Part shown: positions 1-8,640 of the stretch, piece by piece
Layout: the number at the start of each line of letters is the position of its first letter
Numbering within the stretch: the stretch's first letter is position 1
From: Streptomyces rubradiris
Lineage (GTDB): Bacteria; Actinomycetota; Actinomycetes; Streptomycetales; Streptomycetaceae
Assembly: GCF_016860525.1 (NCBI RefSeq)
Contig: NZ_BNEA01000015.1
Span: 4,030,001-4,094,000, forward strand
Direction of reading: 5' to 3'
Length of the DNA: 64,000 nt
Position numbers and translations under genes: made by a program
The notes under the pieces: generated by a model
The model's input: the letters and a program-made list of their open reading frames with translations, nothing else
What the model was told of the DNA's origin: nothing
Databases searched by the model: none

Positions 1-847
1 CGCCATCGAGCGCCGGCACCGGGCCACCCAGCGCCTGGCCGACCTCGGTGTCCCGGTCGCCCCGCCGCTCGCGCACCGCGAGGGCCGCACGGTCGCGGTC
101 GTCGGCGGCCACGCCTACGCCCTGCACCCCTGGATCGACGGCGGACACCGCCACGGCGGTCAGCTCACCCGCGCGGAGAGCGCCCGCCTCGGCGCGCTCC
201 TGGGCGCCGTACACGCCTGTCTGGAGCGGGTGATGCCGCCCAAGGGCCGTACCCGCCCGGCGACGAGCCCGCACCCCGTGGAGAGCGCCGACCCGGCCGA
301 CACCTTCGCCCTCATCGACGACCTGCTGGCGCACGTGCGCCGGCACCGGCCCGCCGACGCCTTCGACGAACTCGCCCGGCACCGGCTGCTGGAGCGCCGC
401 GCCCTGCTGGAGCAGCACGCGGGCCGGCGCCCGCCGCGCGGCGGCTCGGTGGGCTGGGTGCACGGCGACTTCCACCCGTTCAACCTGCTCTACAAGGACG
501 ACGCCCCGGCCGCCATCGTGGACTGGGACCGGCTCGGGGTACAGCCGCGCGCGGAGGAGGCCGTACGCGCCGCCGCCATCTTCTTCGTGCGGCCCTCCGG
601 ACGGCTGCACCTGCCGAAAGTACGGGCCTACGCGCGCGCGTACCGGCGCGCGGCCGGTGCCACGCCCTCGGAGCTGGCGGCGGCCGTGCACCGGGTGTGG
701 TGGGAGCGGCTGAACGACTTCTGGATGCTGCGCTGGCACTACGAACGCGGCGACACCCGCGCGGACTGCCAGTTCCCGGCCGCGTCGGCGCTCGCGGTGT
801 GGTGGACGCGCGAGTACGACGCGGTGTGCGACGCGTTCGTACGATGA
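1..847 (+). CDS. Aminoglycoside phosphotransferase-family kinase, 5' end outside window
   Basis: The reading frame is open from the first bases (codons begin at position 2) to a TGA at 845-847, so about 281 C-terminal residues are visible and the start lies upstream. It shows the APH/choline-kinase fold signature: VHGDFHPFN (HGDxxxxN catalytic loop, Asp as base) followed about 20 residues later by IVDWDR, where the Asp binds magnesium. The segment before it (ALHPWIDGG) is typical of the hinge region of this family. The substrate cannot be told from sequence; such proteins phosphorylate antibiotics, homoserine, choline or sugars. It is followed by degenerate 31-bp repeats and a convergent kinase gene. 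Family assignment is firm; function is open. Confidence 0.85.
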   Translation, partial: AIERRHRATQRLADLGVPVAPPLAHREGRTVAVVGGHAYALHPWIDGGHRHGGQLTRAESARLGALLGAVHACLERVMPPKGRTRPATSPHPVESADPADTFALIDDLLAHVRRHRPADAFDELARHRLLERRALLEQHAGRRPPRGGSVGWVHGDFHPFNLLYKDDAPAAIVDWDRLGVQPRAEEAVRAAAIFFVRPSGRLHLPKVRAYARAYRRAAGATPSELAAAVHRVWWERLNDFWMLRWHYERGDTRADCQFPAASALAVWWTREYDAVCDAFVR

Positions 848-963
848 ACGGCCGACGCCGCCCCCGCGCGGTGAACGGCCGGCGTCGCCTCAATCCGCGC
901 GGTGAACAGGCGGCGTCACCTCAATGCGCGCGGTGAGCGGCCGGCGTCACCTCAGGGTGTCGC
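844..963. repeat. Degenerate 31-bp tandem repeat
   Basis: Four imperfect copies of a unit containing GTGAACGGCCGGCGTC begin near 844, 871, 902 and 933 (spacings 27, 31, 31). They fill the gap between the stop of the phosphotransferase gene and the end of the convergent kinase gene, and overlap the phosphotransferase stop codon. No clear hairpin terminator was seen besides them. Confidence 0.7.
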
Positions 964-987
964 CGGCCCGGTCGTCGCCGGTGCGCT

Positions 988-2628
988 TCAACCGGCGGAG
1001 TCGCCGGTGGTGGTGCCGACGGTCGTGGTCCCCTCGGTGCTGTCGCCCTCGGTGGTGCCCTCGTCGGTGTTGCCCTCGCTGGTGCCCTCGTCCGTGCCGC
1101 CGTCACCGGTGCCGGCGTCGGTGCCGCCGTTCACCGTGCCCGTCGGCTGCGACGGCGTGGTCTGCGGGCTCGACGGCTGCTTGCTCGGGGGCGGGGAGGC
1201 CGACTGCGACTGGGTGTACGACGGCGTGGTCGCCGGCACCCCGCCGGAGCCGCCGCCGCTCGTGTTCCACTCACCGGTGCCCGCCGAGGTGTCCGACGGC
1301 TCGCCGGTGTCCTCGTCGGTCGGGGTCGCGGAGGGCGACTCTTTCTCGGTGTTCTTGGAGTGCGTCGCGGACGGCTTGGTGTCGGACCCGCCCTTGCCTC
1401 CGTCGTCGTTCGCGCTGTTCAACGCCAGCGCCACGCCCGCGGAGATCGCGATGACCGCGAGGACGGCGAGGATCCACAGCTTGCCGCGTCCGCTGCCCCG
1501 GTTGCCGTGCCCCTCGAAGGCGCCGTCGTCACCGCTGCCGTAGCCCGTGGGCAGGATCGGCTGCGGGATCTGCGCGGTGCCGCCCGCGTCCACCGGGTGC
1601 GGCATGACGGTCGTGCCCGCGAAGCCGGCCGACGGGGTGTGCCGGGCGTCGGGCGCCTCCACCAGGCCGGTGTTCCAGGTGCCGGTGTGGCCGCCCTGCT
1701 CGTAGAGCATCTGCAGGCCGTACTGGACCAGGCCGCGCATCTCCTCGGCCGTCTGGAACCGGTCGTCGGGGTCCTTGGCGAGGGAGCGCATCACCAGGCC
1801 GTCCAGCTCGGGCGGGCAGGTGCCGTCGACGACCTGCGACGGCGGCACCGGCATGTCCTGGACGTGCTGGTAGACCACGGACAGCGGCGTCTCGCCGGTG
1901 AACGGGGGCCTGAGCGCGAGCAGTTCGTACAGCAGGCAGCCGGTCGCGTACAGGTCGGAACGGTGGTCGACGGCCTTGCCGAGCGCCTGCTCCGGGGAGA
2001 GGTACTGCGGGGTGCCCATGACCATGCCGGTCTGCGTCATCGTCGTGGACGCGCCGTGCAGGGCGCGGGCGATGCCGAAGTCCATCACCTTGACGGCACC
2101 GCTGTGGGTGATGATGACATTCGCCGGCTTGATGTCACGGTGCACGATGCCATGCTGGTGCGAGTAGGCGAGCGCCTCCAGCACCCCCGAGACGATGATC
2201 AGGGCCTGCTCGGGGCCCGGCGCCTCGGCGTTCATCAGCAGGTCGCGGATGGTGCGGCCCTCGACCAGCTCCATGACGATGTACGGCACGGACTGGCCGC
2301 CCACCATGTCCTCGCCGGAGTCGTACACGGCGACGATCGCGTGGTGGTTCAGCCCCGCGACCGACTGCGCCTCACGGGTGAACCGCGCCTTGGAGACCGG
2401 GTCTTCGGCCAGGTCCGCGCGGAGCAGCTTGACCGCGACCGTGCGGCCCAGGCGGACGTCCTCGGCGGCGAACACCTCGGCCATGCCGCCCCGGCCGAGC
2501 CGGTGCGTGAGCCGGTACCGCCCGTCGCCGACGAGCCCGCCGTTGCCCCACAGCTCCGGCGCGTCCGACATGCCGCCGCCAGTCGCCTCGGGGTCGGACG
2601 GGCCCTGAGAGCGCTGCGTCTGTGCCAT
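988..2628 (-). CDS. Transmembrane Ser/Thr protein kinase with Ser/Thr/Gly-rich extracellular tail
   Basis: A 546-residue Hanks-type kinase. The kinase domain spans about residues 37-300: glycine loop LGRGGMAEVF, VAVK lysine, catalytic loop HRDIKPANV, DFGIA magnesium loop and activation segment GTPQYLSPEQ. A proline/glycine linker leads to one membrane helix near residues 384-404. The remaining 140 residues outside the cell are low-complexity, rich in Thr, Ser, Gly, Asp and Glu, with no PASTA repeat. The ATG start has an extra Met at residue 20 as an alternative. It is divergent from a second kinase gene across 343 bases. Such kinases autophosphorylate on the activation-loop threonine and signal from envelope to cytoplasm; the ligand and targets of this one are unknown. 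Confidence 0.93.
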   Translation of the reverse strand: MAQTQRSQGPSDPEATGGGMSDAPELWGNGGLVGDGRYRLTHRLGRGGMAEVFAAEDVRLGRTVAVKLLRADLAEDPVSKARFTREAQSVAGLNHHAIVAVYDSGEDMVGGQSVPYIVMELVEGRTIRDLLMNAEAPGPEQALIIVSGVLEALAYSHQHGIVHRDIKPANVIITHSGAVKVMDFGIARALHGASTTMTQTGMVMGTPQYLSPEQALGKAVDHRSDLYATGCLLYELLALRPPFTGETPLSVVYQHVQDMPVPPSQVVDGTCPPELDGLVMRSLAKDPDDRFQTAEEMRGLVQYGLQMLYEQGGHTGTWNTGLVEAPDARHTPSAGFAGTTVMPHPVDAGGTAQIPQPILPTGYGSGDDGAFEGHGNRGSGRGKLWILAVLAVIAISAGVALALNSANDDGGKGGSDTKPSATHSKNTEKESPSATPTDEDTGEPSDTSAGTGEWNTSGGGSGGVPATTPSYTQSQSASPPPSKQPSSPQTTPSQPTGTVNGGTDAGTGDGGTDEGTSEGNTDEGTTEGDSTEGTTTVGTTTGDSAG

Positions 2629-2971
2629 CAGTCCTCGCCGTCGTTTCTGCCCGCGGTGCGCGCGGTGTTGTTACGGTCTCCGTCGGCCACGCTACAGCCT
2701 TCGTGGGGGCCGCCGGTCCGGAACCGCAACCGGGACGGACCCGAGACGGACCGGTCATGAAACCTCCAGCAGGCGCTGTCGTGCAAATTCTGTGCGCCGG
2801 TCGTACGTCCCCTGTAACGCTTGCGCGACGCTTCCTGCGCGTACGGTCACGGAACGGGCACCGAGCTTGACGTGTCGGTGCCCTCCGGCAGACTTGGCCG
2901 GGAATGAGACATTCGATCAAGGCCTGTTCGCTGGATCACGGCGCCGGACGGCCAGTGGGGGACGCGGAGAG
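2629..2971. promoter_or_regulatory. Divergent intergenic region between two kinase genes
   Basis: This 343-base region must hold the promoters for both divergent kinase genes. No gene is supported in it. I see no strong inverted repeat or consensus promoter that could be assigned with confidence. The sequence is less GC-rich than flanking coding DNA around 2780-2930, which fits a promoter region. Confidence 0.5.
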
Positions 2972-4621
2972 ATGAGCCAGCACGGCGCACCGGGCCGGTA
3001 CGCGGGGCAGGCCCTGGCCCAGGGCCGCTACCAGCTGCGCGACCTGCTCGGCGAGGGCGGCATGGCCTCGGTGCACCTGGCGCACGACACGGTGCTGGAC
3101 CGTCCGGTCGCGATCAAGACCCTGCACACCGAACTCGGCCGGGAACAGGCGTTCCGCGAGCGCTTCCGCCGCGAGGCGCAGGCCGTGGCCAAGCTCACGC
3201 ACACCAACATCGTCTCCGTCTTCGACACCGGCGAGGACGAGCTGAACGGCATGGCCACGCCGTACATCGTCATGGAGTACGTCGAGGGCCGGCCGCTGGG
3301 CTCGGTCCTGGAGGAGGACGTCCGGCAGTACGGCGCGATGCCCGCCGACAAGGCGCTGAAGGTCACCGCCGACGTGCTCGCCGCCCTGGAGATCAGCCAC
3401 GAGATGGGGCTGGTCCACCGCGACATCAAGCCGGGCAACGTGATGACGACCAAGCGCGGTGTGGTCAAGGTCATGGACTTCGGCATCGCCCGCGCCATGC
3501 AGTCCGGCGTCACCTCGATGACGCAGACCGGCATGGTCGTGGGCACCCCGCAGTACCTCTCGCCCGAGCAGGCCCTCGGCCGTGGCGTGGACGCCCGCTC
3601 CGACCTGTACTCGGTCGGCATCATGCTGTTCCAACTGGTCACCGGCCGGCTGCCGTTCGACGCGGACTCGCCGCTGGCGATCGCGTACGCGCATGTGCAG
3701 GAGGAGCCGGTGGCGCCCTCCTCGGTCAACCGCGCGCTGCCGCCCGCCGTGGACGCGCTGGTCGCCCGCGCGCTGAAGAAGAACCCGAACGAACGGTTCC
3801 CGAGCGCCGAGGCCATGCGCGCCGAGTGCCTGCGCGTCGCGGCCTCCCTCCAGGCGGCGACGCCGAGCATCGTGCCGGACGCCGGGCCGCGGCAGAGCGG
3901 TTCGGGCGTCGGTGCCGCGGTGTTCCCGCCGGTCGACCGGGCGAACCCGGCGCCGCAGGGGCAGCCGTTGACGCCGTACCAGCCGGCGCCCGCACCGGCA
4001 CCGCACCCGTACGGCTCGCCGACACCGCCCGCCCCGGCCTACGGCTACCCGCCGCGGACCGGTTACCCGGCCCCGCCCGCCGCCTACGGCCCGCAGGGCG
4101 CCGCCGCCCAGACCCCGCCGCCGTACACGATGGCGCCCCGGCCGGCCCAGCCGTCCCGGCCGGCCGGCGGCTCCGGGCGCGGCAGGCGGCCGGTGATCAT
4201 CGCCTCGGTCGCGGTGGCGGCCATCGTGGTCGCCGGGGTGACCGCCGCGCTGACGCTGAAGGACGACGGAACGGACGCCGAGGGCGGCGAGGCCGTCCCC
4301 TCGGCGTCCGCGCCCCACCGGGCGGGCTACCGCGGGCCGGACCACACCCGGCGGATCGACGAGAGCGAGTGCACCGACCCGCAGGAGTCATGGCAGGACT
4401 CGTCCAAGATCGAGCTGCCCGACTTCCGGTACAAGGACATCGACTCCGTGAAGGAGTGCCTCCAGGCCGCGGGCTGGAAGTGGAAGATCAACCAAGAGGA
4501 CGACAACACCTGGGGAGACGGCACCGTCCTGAAGCAGTTCCCCGCCCAGGGCACCGATGTCGACCCGGACGACGTGGGCACCATCGAGCTGGGCGTGTCG
4601 ACGGGCAATCCCCCGCAGTAG
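2972..4621 (+). CDS. Transmembrane Ser/Thr protein kinase with single PASTA-like C-terminal domain
   Basis: Starting at ATG 2972 (GCGGAGAG just upstream) the protein has 549 residues; the frame is open further upstream but that part has no kinase-like sequence. Kinase domain about residues 17-290: LGEGGMASVH glycine loop, VAIKTL lysine, HRDIKPGNV catalytic loop, DFGIA, GTPQYLSPEQ. Then follow a long Pro/Ala/Tyr linker, one membrane helix near residues 408-430, and an extracellular domain. The last 65 residues (DSVKECLQAAGW, ending VGTIELGVSTG) look like one PASTA repeat, suggesting peptidoglycan or beta-lactam binding. The pairing with the divergent kinase suggests a duplicated regulatory pair. 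Confidence 0.93.
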   Translation: MSQHGAPGRYAGQALAQGRYQLRDLLGEGGMASVHLAHDTVLDRPVAIKTLHTELGREQAFRERFRREAQAVAKLTHTNIVSVFDTGEDELNGMATPYIVMEYVEGRPLGSVLEEDVRQYGAMPADKALKVTADVLAALEISHEMGLVHRDIKPGNVMTTKRGVVKVMDFGIARAMQSGVTSMTQTGMVVGTPQYLSPEQALGRGVDARSDLYSVGIMLFQLVTGRLPFDADSPLAIAYAHVQEEPVAPSSVNRALPPAVDALVARALKKNPNERFPSAEAMRAECLRVAASLQAATPSIVPDAGPRQSGSGVGAAVFPPVDRANPAPQGQPLTPYQPAPAPAPHPYGSPTPPAPAYGYPPRTGYPAPPAAYGPQGAAAQTPPPYTMAPRPAQPSRPAGGSGRGRRPVIIASVAVAAIVVAGVTAALTLKDDGTDAEGGEAVPSASAPHRAGYRGPDHTRRIDESECTDPQESWQDSSKIELPDFRYKDIDSVKECLQAAGWKWKINQEDDNTWGDGTVLKQFPAQGTDVDPDDVGTIELGVSTGNPPQ

Positions 4622-4756
4622 CCGTCGGCCGGGCCCCGGCCGCTCCCGACGGCCCGGACCGTCCCCCGCCGGGCCGGCAGCACCGCCCGCCCCCGCGGTG
4701 ACGGGCAGGCAGCGCGCGGCTCTCGCGCGCACACGCGCCCGCGGTCACGGAACATG

Positions 4757-4791
4757 AAAAGGGCCCGGCGGTCGTCCGCCGGGCCCTTCCG
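4757..4791. terminator. Bidirectional hairpin terminator between kinase and bpa
   Basis: A near-perfect stem AAGGGCCCGGCGG / CCGCCGGGCCCTT with a 4-base TCGT loop lies between convergent genes, with AAAA on one side and TTCC on the other. It is a typical Streptomyces shared terminator. Confidence 0.9.
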
Positions 4792-4848
4792 TTGTCGGAT
4801 CGGATCGCGTGGGCCGCTCCGGGCGCGGATCACGCGGGGTACGACGGG

Positions 4849-5406
4849 TTACAGGTAGGGCCCGCCCGAACGGCCGCCCGCGTGGGGCTCGTCGCCGCCC
4901 TCGTGACCGGTCACACCCGGCGGGAGCGCGCGGCGCATCTGCTCCAGCTGGGCCCGCGCGGCCATCTGCTGGGCGAACAGCGTCGTCTGGATCCCGTGGA
5001 AGAGGCCCTCCAGCCAGCCCACCAACTGTGCCTGAGCGATCCGCAGTTCCGCGTCGCTCGGAGTGGCGTCGTCGGTGAACGGCAGGGAGAGCCGCTCCAG
5101 TTCCTCGACCAGCTCGGGGGCCAGTCCGTCCTCCAGCTCCTTCACGGAGCTGGCGTGGATCTCCTTCAGCCGCACCCGGCTGGCCTCGTCGAGGGGAGCC
5201 GCCCGCACCTCCTCCAGCAGCTGCTTGATCATGCTGCCGATCCGCATGACCTTGGCCGGCTGCTCCACCTGCTCGGTCACCGGGGTCTCACGGGAGTCCT
5301 CGTCCCCGCCGCCGAGTGCCATCCCGTCCTGACCCACGACGAGGATCTGGGGATTCTCCGGCGACCGTTCGTTCCTCGGCATCTCCATGCCGTCATTCTC
5401 TCGCAC
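4849..5406 (-). CDS. bpa: Bacterial proteasome activator Bpa (PafE family)
   Basis: A 185-residue protein matching the Bpa/PafE family (DUF2587), an ATP-independent ring that opens the 20S proteasome gate for unfolded proteins in actinobacteria. Visible features are an acidic disordered N-terminus, then a helical core about residues 45-165 (KVMRIGSMIKQLLEEVR; LHGI/LFHGIQTTLFAQQ) and a flexible tail ending GGPYL. Mycobacterial Bpa ends in GQYL, the HbYX-like motif that docks into proteasome alpha pockets, so the terminal Tyr-Leu pair is kept. I chose GTG 5406 because GAGG lies 7 bases upstream; ATG 5388 is an alternative start. No proteasome genes are in the window. Confidence 0.9.
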   Translation of the reverse strand: MRENDGMEMPRNERSPENPQILVVGQDGMALGGGDEDSRETPVTEQVEQPAKVMRIGSMIKQLLEEVRAAPLDEASRVRLKEIHASSVKELEDGLAPELVEELERLSLPFTDDATPSDAELRIAQAQLVGWLEGLFHGIQTTLFAQQMAARAQLEQMRRALPPGVTGHEGGDEPHAGGRSGGPYL

Positions 5407-5562
5407 GCCACCACCTCACCACCGTGGTGCCCCCGCGTGGCGCGGATCCGCCGTTTCGTCCCGACGGACCAATCCGGAATGCCCTCTTCGGGAGGGGATG
5501 TGAGGCTGGTTCCCGTCGGTTATCCATCGGTCACGACACCTGGGCTCCGGGAGGTCACCGAC

Positions 5563-6492
5563 GTGACTCCACGCCTGCGACTCACGTCGCGCTGTCTGCG
5601 GCTGCCGGCCGTCCTCACGGCCGCGACGCTGCCGTGGTGCGGCATCGCCGTCGTACACGGCGGTCCGCCCGCGCACGCCGCCGAACCGGGCCCGGCCACC
5701 GCGTCCGCCCCGAGCCACGGCGAGAGGCGGGAGGGACCCGCCCGGGACGCGCCACCGGTGCGGGCGGTGCCGGAGCACCCGTCCCCGGGCCACTCCGCCG
5801 GGGCCCGTTCCACCGGCGCCCAGCCCGCCGGGGCGCCCCCGCACGACCGGCCTCCGGACGCGGACCACAACACCCCGGCGCAGGAGCGCCCGGACCGGGA
5901 CCACACGGGACGGGACGACGCGGACCGGAACCACACGGAACGGCACGACGGGGAGCGGGACGACGCGGAACCCGACCAGCCCGGCCGGCACCACCAAGGC
6001 CAGGACCACCCGGGCCATGACCGGCCCGGCCGGGGGCCCTCCGCCTCCGCCGGCCCCGCGCAGAAGGACTCCGCCACCCCCGTGCCCATGCCGTCCGACT
6101 CCGCCTCGGCCTCGGTCCACCCCTATCGCTCCCTGGCCTGGACCGAACCCACCCGGGCGGGCAGCCGGGCCGGCGAGGGGCGGATGCGCCCGGGCCGGCC
6201 GGACCCGCCCGACGCGGAGACGGAGGACGAGGACGACTCCGCCGCCACCCCGGCCGTCCAGCCGGCGGAACCGGAGACGATGGACGTGCCCGCCGCCTCG
6301 GAGGAGCCGGTCCAGGAGGCCGGCCCGGGCTCCACCCCGCCCGCGCCGCGGCCCGGCACCCGGCAGGCGAGCCGGCAGAGCGAGGCCGTGACGGAGCCGG
6401 TCCTGCGGATTCTGCCGCTGGGCAGCGGCCTGGTGCTCATCGGCCTGGGTCTCGGCCTGGCCCTGCTGGGTCTGAGGCTGCGCAGGAGCTGA
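5563..6492 (+). CDS. Secreted, Pro/His/Asp-rich protein with C-terminal membrane anchor
   Basis: A 309-residue protein from GTG 5563, preceded by GGGAGG at a good distance. The N-terminus looks like a signal peptide (basic RLRLTSRCLRLP, then a hydrophobic run to HAA around residue 40). Residues 45-270 are low-complexity, rich in Pro, His, Asp, Arg and Glu, with repeated short D-x-x-H-T-x-R-D blocks. The C-terminus is a hydrophobic helix LVLIGLGLGLALLG followed by Arg residues. That is a sortable-looking or simple anchor, but I see no LPXTG or LAXTG motif ahead of it. It is probably a surface-exposed stalk. No family was recognised; codon positions support coding on this strand. Confidence 0.65.
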   Translation: MTPRLRLTSRCLRLPAVLTAATLPWCGIAVVHGGPPAHAAEPGPATASAPSHGERREGPARDAPPVRAVPEHPSPGHSAGARSTGAQPAGAPPHDRPPDADHNTPAQERPDRDHTGRDDADRNHTERHDGERDDAEPDQPGRHHQGQDHPGHDRPGRGPSASAGPAQKDSATPVPMPSDSASASVHPYRSLAWTEPTRAGSRAGEGRMRPGRPDPPDAETEDEDDSAATPAVQPAEPETMDVPAASEEPVQEAGPGSTPPAPRPGTRQASRQSEAVTEPVLRILPLGSGLVLIGLGLGLALLGLRLRRS

Positions 6493-6498
6493 CCGGTC

Positions 6499-6520
6499 GG
6501 GCCCCGCCGTGGCGGGGTCC
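6499..6520. terminator. Hairpin terminator
   Basis: Arms GGGCCCCGCC and GGCGGGGTCC with a 2-base loop (one G-T pair) lie between the convergent secreted-protein and quinone oxidoreductase genes. Confidence 0.75.
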
Positions 6521-6532
6521 GTCCGGCTCTCG

Positions 6533-7513
6533 CTACGGCGCCACCAGCAGCACCTTGCCGATGTGACCGCTCGCCTCCACCAGCCGGTGCGCCTCGGCCG
6601 CCTCCGGCATCGGCAGCTCGCGGTCCACGATCGGCCGGACGTCCCCGGCGGCGAGCAGCGGCCACACGTGCTCGCGGACGGCGGCGACGATGGCCGCCTT
6701 CTCGCCCAGCGGCCGGCCGCGCAGCGAGGTCGCGCTGATCGCGCCCCGCTTGCCGAGCAGCGCGCCGATGTTCAGCTCGCCCTTCACCCCTCCCTGCATA
6801 CCGATGATCGCCAGGCGCCCGTTGACGGCGAGGGCCTGGACGTTGCGGTCCAGGTACTTGGCCCCCATGTTGTCGAGGATGACGTCGGCGCCCGCGCCGT
6901 CGGTGGCCTGCTTGATCTCGGCGACGAAGTCCTGCTCGCGGTAGTTGATGAGCACGTCCGCGCCCAGCTCGGCGCAGCGCTCCAGCTTCTCCTTCGTTCC
7001 GGCGGTCACCGCGACCCTGGCGCCGAGGGCCTTGGCCAGCTGGATCGCCATGGTGCCGATGCCGCTGGAGCCGCCGTGCACCAGCAGCGTCTCGCCCGGC
7101 CGCAGATGGGCGATCATGAACACGTTGGACCAGACCGTGCAGACCACCTCGGGCAGCGCCGCCGCCTGCCGGAGGGACAGTCCCTCGGGCACGGGCAGCA
7201 GTTGCCCGGCCGGTACGGCGACCTTCTCGGCGTAGCCACCGCCCGCGAGCAGCGCGCACACCTCGTCGCCGACGGCCCAGCCCGAGACGCCGGGGCCGAG
7301 CGCGGCGACCCTGCCGGAGCACTCCAGGCCGGGGTAGGGGGAGGCGCCGGGCGGAGGGGAGTAGGCGCCCTGGCGCTGGAGGATGTCGGCACGGTTGACG
7401 GCGCTGGCCGCCACCTCGACCAGCACCTCGCCCTCGCCGGGCACCGGATCGGGGACGTCCGTCCACACCAGGGCCTCGGGACCACCGGGTTGGGGAATCG
7501 TGATCGCATGCAT
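6533..7513 (-). CDS. NADPH:quinone oxidoreductase (zinc-free MDR family)
   Basis: 326 residues, standard length for the quinone oxidoreductase branch of the medium-chain dehydrogenases. The N-terminal GroES-like half includes GVNRADILQRQG-like residues (AVNRADILQRQGAY) typical of crotonase-like quinone reductases such as PIG3. The Rossmann half has the pyridine nucleotide motif VHGGSSGIGTMAIQLAK near residue 148. No zinc-ligand cysteines are evident. It probably reduces quinones or enones with NADPH. It starts at ATG 7513, 30 bases downstream of the channel gene stop (7543), and is probably co-transcribed with it. Confidence 0.9.
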   Translation of the reverse strand: MHAITIPQPGGPEALVWTDVPDPVPGEGEVLVEVAASAVNRADILQRQGAYSPPPGASPYPGLECSGRVAALGPGVSGWAVGDEVCALLAGGGYAEKVAVPAGQLLPVPEGLSLRQAAALPEVVCTVWSNVFMIAHLRPGETLLVHGGSSGIGTMAIQLAKALGARVAVTAGTKEKLERCAELGADVLINYREQDFVAEIKQATDGAGADVILDNMGAKYLDRNVQALAVNGRLAIIGMQGGVKGELNIGALLGKRGAISATSLRGRPLGEKAAIVAAVREHVWPLLAAGDVRPIVDRELPMPEAAEAHRLVEASGHIGKVLLVAP

Positions 7514-7542
7514 GCCGGTGACGCTACTCCCCGCCGGCCCGG

Positions 7543-8640
7543 TCAGCCGTGTGGCAGGGGGCGGGTGTCCGGAGTGACCTGGTTGCCCGGGGTGGCCCGG
7601 ACGATGGTGATCAGCCGGTCGGTCAGCTCAAGGGTGCCGACGGACGGGTCGTCGTAGCCCAGCACCCGGTGCCCGCGTACGACGCTCACCACCAGGTCGT
7701 CCGTCTCGCGGGGCGTCTTGCCCACCTCGCCGCGCACCACCGGCCGTTCGATGAGGTCCAGGCCGCTGCCCTGCTGGATGAGGTCCTCCATCACCATGCC
7801 GGCGGCCGGGCTCAGCACGGACAGGCCGAGCAGCCGGCCGGCCGCGCCGGAGCTGGTGATGACGGCATCGGCGCCGGACTGCCGCAGCAGCGGGGCGTTC
7901 TCCTCCTCGCGGACGGCGGCCACGATCTTGGCGCCGCGGTTGAGCTGGCGGGCGGTCAGGGTGACGAGGACCGCGGTGTCGTCGCGCTGTGGGGCGACGA
8001 TGATCTGCCTCGCCTTGTGCACCTCGGCCCGCTTGAGCACATCACTGCGGGTGGCGTCGCCTATCACCCCGGCGAACCCCTCGGCGGTCGCCGCGTCGAT
8101 CGCCTTGGAGCTGGGGTCGACCACGACGACCTGCTCCTTCTTCAGCCCGGTCGCGCAGACGGTCTGGATGGCCGACCGCCCCTTCGTGCCGAAGCCGACG
8201 ACAACGGTGTGATCGCGCAAGACGGACCTCCAGCGGTTCAGGCGCCATTCCTCACGGGTGCGTTCGGTGAGGACTTCCAGCGTGGTGCCGACCAGGATGA
8301 TCAGGAACAGCACGCGCAGGGGCGTGATGAGGAAGATGTTGGTGAGCCGGGCGCCGTCGCTGACCGGCGTGATGTCGCCGTATCCCGTGGTGGAGAGGGT
8401 CACGGTCGCGTAGTAGAACGCGTCGAGCAGGTCCACGGAGCCGTCGGCGTTGTCGTTGTAGCCCTCGTGGTCGGCGTAGACGATGAACGCGGTGGCCACC
8501 AGCACCGCCAACGCCATGAGCAGTCGCCTGACAACCTGGCGGATCGGGCGCTCCACCACTTTTCTCGGGAGTTTCACCCGATGGGTCACGAGATGCTCGT
8601 CCGCTTGGCGGGCGATGGCGTCATGGCCCGGAAGTTTCAC
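7543..8640 (-). CDS. Two-TM potassium channel with cytosolic RCK/TrkA-N domain
   Basis: 365 residues from GTG 8640, which overlaps the moeA stop by 4 bases (GTGA); a longer ATG reading from 8673 exists but would overlap moeA by 37 bases. TM1 (LLMALAVLVATAFIVY, about 37-55), pore helix and selectivity filter TTGYGD (about 85), TM2 (about 100-125), then a Rossmann RCK domain with GFGTKG nucleotide motif (about 148) and a TrkA-C-like end. This is the MthK/KCNQ-free prokaryotic K+ channel plan: four subunits form the pore and the RCK ring gates it by ligand or NAD(H). The pairing with molybdenum-cofactor genes is positional; no functional link is shown. Confidence 0.92.
   Translation of the reverse strand: MKLPGHDAIARQADEHLVTHRVKLPRKVVERPIRQVVRRLLMALAVLVATAFIVYADHEGYNDNADGSVDLLDAFYYATVTLSTTGYGDITPVSDGARLTNIFLITPLRVLFLIILVGTTLEVLTERTREEWRLNRWRSVLRDHTVVVGFGTKGRSAIQTVCATGLKKEQVVVVDPSSKAIDAATAEGFAGVIGDATRSDVLKRAEVHKARQIIVAPQRDDTAVLVTLTARQLNRGAKIVAAVREEENAPLLRQSGADAVITSSGAAGRLLGLSVLSPAAGMVMEDLIQQGSGLDLIERPVVRGEVGKTPRETDDLVVSVVRGHRVLGYDDPSVGTLELTDRLITIVRATPGNQVTPDTRPLPHG

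Noticed and set aside
1360..2760. Long plus-strand frame opposite the first kinase gene
   Set aside because: It is the complement-strand shadow of a clear kinase with all catalytic motifs, as happens in high-GC DNA.
5563..6492. LPXTG/LAXTG sortase substrate for the class E sortases
   Set aside because: It has a C-terminal helix and Arg tail, but I could find no sorting motif before the helix.
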